Source: Clostridiales bacterium
GTDB taxonomy: Bacteria; Bacillota; Clostridia; Christensenellales; Aristaeellaceae
Assembly: GCA_022776785.1 (NCBI GenBank)
Contig: JALFHA010000162.1
Location: forward strand, 1-8,422
DNA length: 8,422 bases
Direction of reading: 5' to 3'
Below the pieces are notes generated by a model. It did no database searches and was not told the DNA's origin. It saw only the letters and a program-made list of their open reading frames with translations. The position numbers and the translations under genes are program-made. Below, one piece after another: positions 1 through 6,118 of the stretch (the first letter of the stretch is position 1; every line of letters starts with the position of its first letter).

Positions 1-1126
1 CCGATCGCCAGCTCGGCCACGCCGAAGCTCATGCGCACGGACATGCCGGCATAGCGCTCCAACATCGCGATGAGCCCGTAGCCCAGCGCAAGGCCCAGCA
101 GGCCGCCCATGCCGGAGATGACGACGCTCTCGATGAGGAACTGCATCAGGATGTTGCGCCGCTTGGCGCCGATGGCCTTGCGGATGCCGATCTCCCGCGT
201 GCGCTCCGTGACGGATACGAGCATGATGTTCATGATGCCGATGCCGCCCACCAGCAGCGAGATACCCGCGATGCCGCCGAGCATCAGCGAGAGCGTGCTG
301 GCCGTCTCGTTGGCCGTCTCGAGCATCTGCGTCTGGTTCATGACGGAATAGGTGCTCGTGTTCTGATACTTCTTGTAGAGGAAGCTCTCCACGGCCGTCT
401 GCGCGTCGTTGACGCTCGCGGAATCGATGGCGGAGATATAGAAGGAGGAGATCGTCGTGGAGCCGAGCATCCGCTGCGCCAGCGTGAAGGGCAGCACCAG
501 CGCGTCATCCGAGCTGCCGCCCATCGACGTGCCCTTGCTCTCGAGCACGCCGACGATTTTGAACAGCCTGCCGTCGATGTGGATGCTGTTGCCCACCACG
601 TTCGTGTTGCCGAACAGCTCCTCCGCCAGATCCACGCCGATGACGCACACCGCGCTGCGGTTGCTCACGTCCGCGTCGATGATATAGCGCCCGGACTGCA
701 CGCCCTGATTGATGATGTCCGCGTAAGCGGGGAGCACGCCCATGACCGTGGCCGTCGTGTTGGTGCTGCCTGCCTTGACAGTCAGGCTGCCGGAGCAGGT
801 GGGCGACACGCTGGCGATGCTCGCATTGTCCTCAAGCGAGAGCACGTCGTCCATTGTCAGGATGACCGTACCCTTTCCGGCCGTGCTGCCGGAGCCACCG
901 TTTTTCCAGCCACCGGGGCCGCCGCCCACGCTGCGCGTTCTGATGCTGACGGTGAGCAGGTTGGTGCCCATCGCGGAGATGGACTCGGTGACCGAGGCCG
1001 TAGTGCCCTGTCCGATGGCAACGAGCACGATGACGCTCATCACGCCGATGATGACGCCGAGCATCGTCAGGAAGGAGCGGGCCTTGTTGCCCGCGATGGC
1101 CTTGAAGGCCATGGATATCGTCTGCA

Positions 1127-1127
<1 letters not shown>
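1..1127 (-). CDS. ABC exporter permease, MacB/FtsX type, 3' end outside window
   Basis: The frame starts at the ATG 1127-1125, sharing one base with the ATPase stop, with AGGTGG seven bases upstream inside the ATPase gene. It stays open to the window edge (375 residues). The first membrane helix is at about 18-40 in the MacB-like context 'NKARSFLTMLGVIIGVMSVI'. A large outside domain spans about 41-280 and includes 'GTNLLTV', a Gly/Ser-rich loop at 67-86, 'SGRYI' and 'GVLESKG'. The second helix (283-305) leads into the diagnostic cytoplasmic motif 'VTERTREIGIRKAIGAKRR' (306-324), and a third helix follows at about 333-358. The fourth helix and roughly 30 residues of C-terminus should lie beyond the edge, given the usual length near 400. 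The protein would work as a dimer with the ATPase, driving the adaptor by conformational change (mechanotransmission) rather than by a classic substrate channel. Confidence 0.95.
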
Positions 1128-1816
<689 letters not shown>

Positions 1817-1828
1817 ACGCCGCCTCCC

Positions 1829-3817
1829 TTAAAAGCCGAAGCCCATCATGCCGCCGCCCATGCCGCTGCTGCCGCCGCGGCTGCCGGACGAAAATCCGTT
1901 TGCCGTGGAGCTCGTCTGGCTGGCGGTGTAGAGCACCACATCGCCCTCGCTCACACCGGAAAGGATCTGCACATAGTCGTCGTTTTGCAGGCCCGTCTCC
2001 ACACGAACCAGCGATCCCGTAACCTCCTCGGCCGTGCTCACGCCCTCATAGAGCCACGCATGCAGGCTGCTGCGCACGCGCTCGAGCCAGCTCGCCTGCT
2101 GCTCAGGCTGTGCGGCCGCGCTCGGTGTGCTTTCCGTCGGTGCGTCCGTTTGTTCCGCATTGCCGCGCGTGCTGCGACCCGAGCCGGAGCCGCCCGCATC
2201 TGCGCCGGGCATTGTACCGCCGGTGATTCCGCCGCCGGCCATCCCGCCCTCAGGCATCCCGTCGCCGGGCATTTCGCCCTCGGGCATATCCGCAGGCACC
2301 CCGACGCCCTGCTGTGCCGACGCGCCGGAGCCCCCTGCCTGCGCAGTATCCGCAGTCTGCGACGCGCCGCGCTTGCTGCTCTTGACGCTGGCCACCGCGT
2401 TCGTGAGCGACTGCGTGCCGCCGTCGGCGACCATCAGGTAGGTCTCGTTGGCGATCGTCATCAGCGCCTCCACCGGAACGTAGAGCGCATCCTGCGCGGA
2501 GGCCACCTTAATTTCTCCCGTCGCGTTCATGCCGGAGCGCACGCCCGTGCCTGCCGCATCAAAGGTCAGCTCCACGTCGTAGGTCGTCACGCCGCCGGAA
2601 TTCGTGCCCACCGGCGCGATGCGGTAGACCTCGCCGCTGAGCTCCGCGCCGCTGAGCGCATCCACCGTGATGGTTACGCTCTGCCCCGCCTCCACCTGCA
2701 CCACGTCAAGCTCATCGACGGCGATCGTCAGGTTCATGTCCTCGCCCTCGAGGATGGAGCCCAGCAGCGTGCCGCTTGAAACGTCGTCGCCCTCGCTCAC
2801 ATTCAGCGAGGCCACCACGCCGTCGCAGGGCGCGACCACAATCAGGCTTTCGCGCTGCTCCTTCGCGTCGGCGAGCTCCTTGGCCGCCGCCTCGCGCTGA
2901 AGGCGCAGGTCCTCGAGCGTAAGCGTCAGCGGAGAATCCTCGAGCTGGAAGATCGTCTGCTTCCTCTTGACGGTATCGCCCACCGCGACGCTGACCTTCT
3001 TGATCGTGCCGCCGTAGGAGGATACGGCCAGCGGCTTGTTGACCTCAAGCGTGCCCGTGCCCAGCTCCTCGCCCGCCTGCGTCGCTACCGTCACGGCGGT
3101 GCCCATCGGCAGCTCGTCGCTGAGGATCGTCACCGTCGCGTGCGTGCCCTGCCGGGTCAGGTCCGTCACCGTGCCGACGGTATCCACACCCCTGCCCACG
3201 ATGCATACCGTATCGCCCAGCGCGATATCCATGCTCGAGAGCGCGCTGTCAAATTCGACCTTCATGCGCCCATCCGTGGAGATGATCGCCAGCGAGCCCT
3301 CCCGACGGAAGACCGCCAGCGCATCGTCGCCCGCCTGCGCGTAGATCGCCATCACGCGGCCGGCCGCCGGTGCCTCGATGGAGGTCACCTTCGAGCCCGC
3401 AGCCGTATCCGTGATCTTGTCATCCAGCTCCCAAAGCGCGAACTCCAGATCGGTAATCGTGTCATCGAGCTCATCGTTGGTGATAACGGCGAGGATATCC
3501 CCCGCCTTCACCGTATCGCCGATTTCCACGCGCAGCTCGGTCAGCGTGCCGTCCACTCCGGCGAGAATGTTGGGCTGGCTGCGCGCCGAGGTCGTGCCCG
3601 TGCCGTATACCGTCTGCATGATGCTTCCGCGGCGGACGGCGCTGCTCGAATAGCCCGCCGAGCTGCTGCTTTCCGCCTGGCTCCTGATATATGCCCTCAG
3701 GCCAAAGAGTGCAGCAACTGCCAGAATCGCCAGCACCACGATGATTTTGACCATGCGCCGAATCACCCGCCCGGCTTTTCCCTTTCTCCTGCGCTTCGCT
3801 GTCTGCTGCTCACCCAT
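1829..3817 (-). CDS. HlyD/MacA-type efflux adaptor with Met/Gly/Pro-rich insertion
   Basis: This 662-residue protein is the extracytoplasmic adaptor of a tripartite-like ABC exporter. A very basic N-terminus (1-23) precedes one membrane helix (24-42), with the rest outside. Four biotinyl/lipoyl half-motifs are visible: 'GTLTELRVEIGDTVKAGDILAVI' (about 90-112), 'IEAPAAGRVMAIYAQAGDDA' (147-166), 'GGTIKKVSVAVGDTVKRKQ' (269-287) and 'APCDGVVASLNVSEGDDV' (329-346). Short helices at 117-137 and 299-325 stand in for the usual coiled-coil hairpin. Beta-barrel and membrane-proximal strands follow (362-465), ending with 'ALYVPVEAL'. The final domain is broken by about 130 low-complexity residues (466-596), including a Met-Pro-Glu-Gly stretch at 508-537, before resuming at 'VRVETGLQNDDYVQILSGVSEGDVV'. 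The tail is Gly/Met-rich. AGGAGG lies seven bases before the ATG. The ATPase gene follows after 12 bases. The family is usually about 350-550 residues. Confidence 0.9.
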   Translation of the reverse strand: MGEQQTAKRRRKGKAGRVIRRMVKIIVVLAILAVAALFGLRAYIRSQAESSSSAGYSSSAVRRGSIMQTVYGTGTTSARSQPNILAGVDGTLTELRVEIGDTVKAGDILAVITNDELDDTITDLEFALWELDDKITDTAAGSKVTSIEAPAAGRVMAIYAQAGDDALAVFRREGSLAIISTDGRMKVEFDSALSSMDIALGDTVCIVGRGVDTVGTVTDLTRQGTHATVTILSDELPMGTAVTVATQAGEELGTGTLEVNKPLAVSSYGGTIKKVSVAVGDTVKRKQTIFQLEDSPLTLTLEDLRLQREAAAKELADAKEQRESLIVVAPCDGVVASLNVSEGDDVSSGTLLGSILEGEDMNLTIAVDELDVVQVEAGQSVTITVDALSGAELSGEVYRIAPVGTNSGGVTTYDVELTFDAAGTGVRSGMNATGEIKVASAQDALYVPVEALMTIANETYLMVADGGTQSLTNAVASVKSSKRGASQTADTAQAGGSGASAQQGVGVPADMPEGEMPGDGMPEGGMAGGGITGGTMPGADAGGSGSGRSTRGNAEQTDAPTESTPSAAAQPEQQASWLERVRSSLHAWLYEGVSTAEEVTGSLVRVETGLQNDDYVQILSGVSEGDVVLYTASQTSSTANGFSSGSRGGSSGMGGGMMGFGF

Positions 3818-3876
3818 GATGATTCCTCCTGTGTCCGTTCTCGCTTCTCAAAGCTCCTCCATTGTACTGGGTGAAT

Positions 3877-3892
3877 TTGACAGCACTGTGAA
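3877..3892. promoter_or_regulatory. Operator-like inverted repeat in the exporter leader
   Basis: TTGACAGCACTGTGAA is an imperfect dyad in which 12 of 16 positions are symmetric, with core ACAG/CTGT arms around two bases. It lies about 35-50 bases downstream of the predicted transcription start. It could bind a repressor or form a small leader hairpin. No regulator gene is in the window to support this. Confidence 0.35.
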
Positions 3893-3930
3893 TGAAACCG
3901 GGCGGAATCGGAAACTCATACTATCCTTCG

Positions 3931-3939
3931 ATTATAGCA
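3931..3939 (-). promoter_or_regulatory. Extended -10 promoter of the exporter operon
   Basis: TGCTATAAT (3939-3931) is a perfect -10 hexamer with the TGn extension. No hexamer resembling TTGACA is found 16-18 bases upstream, which is typical of extended -10 promoters and of promoters that need an activator. Transcription would begin near 3924, leaving a leader of about 107 bases before the adaptor start codon. Confidence 0.75.
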
Positions 3940-3977
3940 TTTCTTCTGGTTTCCTCGTGGTTCATCATAAATTCACC

Positions 3978-4002
3978 GTCAGGCCTCGCTTCGCTCCCTG
4001 AC
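3978..4002. repeat. Hairpin with GTCAGG/CCTGAC arms
   Basis: A 6-bp perfect stem (3978-3983 with 3997-4002) encloses 13 bases that contain GCTTCGC. On the minus strand this reads GCGAAGC, a sequence known to form an exceptionally stable DNA mini-hairpin. The same 9-base word TCGCTTCGC recurs at 4086-4094. It lies about 40 bases upstream of the exporter -10 box. Confidence 0.5.
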
Positions 4003-4025
4003 TACTTTGCAAAAATGCTTTATCA

Positions 4026-4108
4026 ATGGGATACGTTGGGCTGCCGCCCAAACCTGCTTGGGGATTTCATCCCCAAACCCCATCATCGCTTCGCGATTGC
4101 TATCCCAT
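4026..4108. repeat. Multi-branch inverted-repeat element: outer stem enclosing three hairpins
   Basis: ATGGGATA (4026-4033) is the exact reverse complement of TATCCCAT (4101-4108), making an 8-bp outer stem. Inside lie three perfect hairpins in a row. They are TTGGGC/GCCCAA with a 4-base loop (4036-4051), TTGGGGAT/ATCCCCAA with a 3-base loop (4058-4076), and ATCGC/GCGAT with a TTC loop (4085-4097; GAA on the minus strand). The layout resembles a cloverleaf, but the loops are too small and the T-arm and anticodon features of a tRNA are absent. It may be a mobile repetitive element or a structured RNA. Confidence 0.72.
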
Positions 4109-4110
4109 CT

Positions 4111-4205
4111 TTTACTCTGTAAGTCCTTCTGCAAAGCTTCAGACTCGGTCGCAAAGCAACGGGACTTACATCACTTCGTCGGTAATGCAACCGGCATCAT
4201 GCCGG
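4111..4205. repeat. 95-bp tandem repeat, copy A
   Basis: This first unit starts at TTTACTCTG and ends in GCCGG. It carries the same set of inverted repeats as the adjoining copy: the GTAAGTCC/GGACTTAC stem, a hairpin near GTGATG/CATTAC, and the CCGGCAT/ATGCCGG palindrome. The two copies differ at unit positions 31, 38, 39, 41, 60, 67 and 74; all but position 67 are transitions. No open frame with a ribosome binding site is seen. Confidence 0.9.
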
Positions 4206-4300
4206 TTTACTCTGTAAGTCCTTCTGCAAAGCTTCGGACTCGACCACAAAGCAACGGGACTTACGTCACTTGGTCGGTGATGCAACCGGCATCATGCCGG
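4206..4300. repeat. 95-bp tandem repeat, copy B
   Basis: This is the second of two directly abutting 95-bp units, identical to the other at 88 of 95 positions. Within the unit, GTAAGTCC and GGACTTAC form an 8-bp stem about 35 bases apart. TCAC/GTGA can form a short hairpin, and the unit ends in the near-palindrome AACCGGCATCATGCCGGTT (8-bp stem plus a tight loop), here followed by TTTTAA. The plus-strand reading therefore resembles a weak terminator, but the T-run is short. The unit does not encode a credible protein. Confidence 0.9.
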
Positions 4301-4346
4301 TTTTAACGCAGAACAGTATCACAACGCCGGTTTGTAAACACAGCCA

Positions 4347-4379
4347 GCTTCAATCACACGCCGTGCGTTTATTTGAAGC
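4347..4379. repeat. Small nested inverted repeat
   Basis: GCTTCAA (4347-4353) pairs perfectly with TTGAAGC (4373-4379). The enclosed bases include CACG/CGTG, which can form an inner stem. It sits right after the foldase terminator in transcription order. No T-run follows on the minus strand, so it is not a second terminator. Its role is unknown. Confidence 0.45.
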
Positions 4380-4383
4380 GCTG

Positions 4384-4423
4384 AAAAGCCCGCTCTCAGG
4401 AATCGCCTGAAAGCGGGCTTTTT
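4384..4423 (-). terminator. Intrinsic terminator of the foldase gene (two-way capable)
   Basis: Seven GC-rich pairs (AGCCCGC side, 4388-4394 with 4412-4418), one mismatch and five more pairs (CTCAGG side) enclose a 5-base loop at 4401-4405. A-runs and T-runs flank both sides. It lies about 20 bases past the foldase stop. Reading on the minus strand, the stem is followed by TTTT; on the plus strand it is followed by TTTTT, so it could stop transcription both ways. Confidence 0.92.
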
Positions 4424-4443
4424 CGATTTCGTATAAAGGGTGC

Positions 4444-5961
4444 TTACTTCATCACCTTGGGATAGGTGGTTACGCTCGCCTCTGCCGTCCACTGGGTCAC
4501 GGCCGCTTCATAGGCCGCGTCCTTCGCGTCCGCAAGCAGCTCGTCATGGATATCGGCCTTGATCTCGTCAGTGAACTCGATCTCGCCCTCCGCCACGTCC
4601 GTCGCATACTGCAGAATATGGTAGCCGTAGCTCGTCTTCACCAGCTCGGCGGAGACGTCGCCCACCTTCTCAAGCGCCATGGCGGCATCCTGGAAGCTCT
4701 GCTCGTAGAGGCTCAGACCCTCGCAGACCAGATAGCCGCGGCTCTTGTTGGGCTCGCTCGTCATGCCGGTATCCTCGCCGTATGCCTCAAGCAGCGCATC
4801 AAAGTCCTCGCCGGCCTGCGCGCGGGCCAGAATCTCCTGCGCGGTCGCCTCGATGGCGGCATAGGCGGCCTCGGTCATCTCATCGATCTTGGGCTGCGTC
4901 TCATCGACGGTCTGCTGCGCCTGAGCGAGCTGCTCCTCCAGCGCGGCCACCTGCTCGTTGTACGCCGCCAGCGTCTCCTCATCGTAGGAGGCGGTGTCCT
5001 CGGCCTTCAGCTCGTCGAGCTGGGTCTGCACGTTGGTTACCGTGGTCTGCGCCGTGCTCAGCGTGCTCTTGAGGGTGGAGATCTCGCCGCTCATCTCGCT
5101 GGGGAGCTTCACCAGCAGGTTCTTCACGCCGCGATAGCCCGCCGGGACGTAGTAGCAGTCCGTGCCGTTGCTCATGTACTGCGCGTAGAGCGTCGGGGTC
5201 TCGGTCATCTTCTCCTTCTGCTCAGCCACGCGCGCGTCGAACTCAGCCTTCACCTCGTCGTCGGAAACCGTCACATCCTTGGCGGCGTATTCCTCGATGA
5301 GCTCCTGCTGCACGGTCGCGGTCTGGCTCTGCACGAAGTATTCGCGCGTATAGCCCATCGCCTCGAGGTCGCGGGTCAGCATCTCGTCGAGCTCAGCGTC
5401 GGTGATGGTCGCCACAGGCTCGGCAGGAGCCGTCTCGACGGGAGCCGCCTCAGCCGGGGTCGCCTCGTCCGGGGTGGCCTCGTCGGGCGTAGCCGCAGCC
5501 GCAGCCTCCTCAGCCAAGCGCGCGGCCTCCTCCTCGACGGTCTCCACGTCAGGATAGTTCTGATAGCGCACAAGCTGCTTGTAGAAGGACCACATGCTGT
5601 CGGCATACGCCTCCACGCTGGCCGCGTCCTCCTCGCCCAGCGGATCAAAGCCCAGCTCCGCCATCTTGTCGGCAAGTACCTGGCTCTTGATCATATTCTC
5701 CAGCGCAGTCTCTCCGTAGACCTTCAGGTCGTCCTCGGTGATCTCCATCGAGTAGCCGTAGTACTGCTGCATATACTGCTGATAGTAGCTCGCCAGATAG
5801 TCGCGGTAGGCCAGCCATTCGGCCTTGGTGATCTCGGTATCGTTGACCTTGGCCACCGCCTGCGCGCCGTCCAGCTCCTCGTCATACCCGATCAGGTTGC
5901 AGCCGGAGAGCATCGAAACCGCCAGCGCAAGCATGGCGATCAGCGCAATTTCCTTTTTCAT
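4444..5961 (-). CDS. PrsA/SurA-like parvulin peptidyl-prolyl isomerase lipoprotein
   Basis: This 505-residue secreted lipoprotein probably helps exported proteins fold outside the membrane. A short signal peptide (residues 1-20) ends in the lipobox LSGC, with Cys21 as the lipidated residue. The N-terminal chaperone-like domain has 'VNDTEITKAEWLAYRDYL' (39-56) and 'ENMIKSQVLADKMAELGFD' (88-106). A Pro/Ala/Thr/Glu linker with repeated TPDEA units (about 158-183) splits this region. The parvulin domain starts at 'GVKNLLVKL' (278-286), resumes at 'ILARAQAGEDFDALLEAYGED' (377-397) and ends with 'GDVSAELVKTSYGYHIL' (434-450). Between the first strand and the first helix lies an insertion of about 75 residues (288-365) with strong coiled-coil character. 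The first active-site His of parvulins appears as Asn281, while the second (His448) is kept. The start has AAAGGAAGAG somewhat far upstream. The gene is monocistronic, with its own promoter and a terminator just after the stop. PrsA-type enzymes are usually nearer 300 residues. Confidence 0.86.
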   Translation of the reverse strand: MKKEIALIAMLALAVSMLSGCNLIGYDEELDGAQAVAKVNDTEITKAEWLAYRDYLASYYQQYMQQYYGYSMEITEDDLKVYGETALENMIKSQVLADKMAELGFDPLGEEDAASVEAYADSMWSFYKQLVRYQNYPDVETVEEEAARLAEEAAAAATPDEATPDEATPAEAAPVETAPAEPVATITDAELDEMLTRDLEAMGYTREYFVQSQTATVQQELIEEYAAKDVTVSDDEVKAEFDARVAEQKEKMTETPTLYAQYMSNGTDCYYVPAGYRGVKNLLVKLPSEMSGEISTLKSTLSTAQTTVTNVQTQLDELKAEDTASYDEETLAAYNEQVAALEEQLAQAQQTVDETQPKIDEMTEAAYAAIEATAQEILARAQAGEDFDALLEAYGEDTGMTSEPNKSRGYLVCEGLSLYEQSFQDAAMALEKVGDVSAELVKTSYGYHILQYATDVAEGEIEFTDEIKADIHDELLADAKDAAYEAAVTQWTAEASVTTYPKVMK

Positions 5962-6007
5962 CGTCTTGTTCTCTTCCTTTCAGCCTCGTTTCGGCAATAT
6001 TGGCTTA

Positions 6008-6036
6008 ATTATAATGACGTGTGTCCGAATTGTCAA
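6008..6036 (-). promoter_or_regulatory. Perfect sigma-A consensus promoter of the foldase gene
   Basis: On the minus strand TTGACA (6036-6031) is followed by exactly 17 bases and then TATAAT (6013-6008). Both hexamers and the spacing are exact consensus for the housekeeping sigma factor. Transcription should start near 6001, giving a leader of about 40 bases before the ATG at 5961. An exact match in a GC-rich genome implies strong, mainly constitutive expression. No clear operator is visible within it. Confidence 0.88.
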
Positions 6037-6118
6037 GGCGCGCCCGACGCGTTTGCGCGCGCGTTCGGCCATTTTTCCCTTGATTCGCGCCGATTTCACC
6101 AAAAAGACACATTTGATC

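Noticed and set aside
3877..3905. Plus-strand promoter starting with TTGACA at 3877
   Set aside because: Seventeen bases downstream the sequence is GGGCGG, with nothing like TATAAT, and no plus-strand gene follows.
4026..4108. tRNA gene
   Set aside because: The outer stem plus three hairpins look like a cloverleaf, but loops are only 3-4 bases, no GTTC-type T-loop or 7-base anticodon loop exists, and no 3' CCA or discriminator layout fits.
4111..4300. CRISPR array
   Set aside because: Only two 95-bp units lie edge to edge, with no unique spacers of regular length between them and no cas genes nearby.
4007..4306. Possible small protein (about 99 residues) on the plus strand in the intergenic region
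   Set aside because: It is built entirely from the hairpin element and tandem repeats, its amino-acid repeats merely mirror the DNA repeats, and no ribosome binding site precedes it.
6038..6060. Terminator for the DUF6056 operon (GCGCGC/GCGCGC arms)
   Set aside because: The stem is only 6 bp with an 11-base loop, and on the minus strand it is followed by CTTGACA, not a T-run; it is better seen as GC-rich sequence next to the -35 box.
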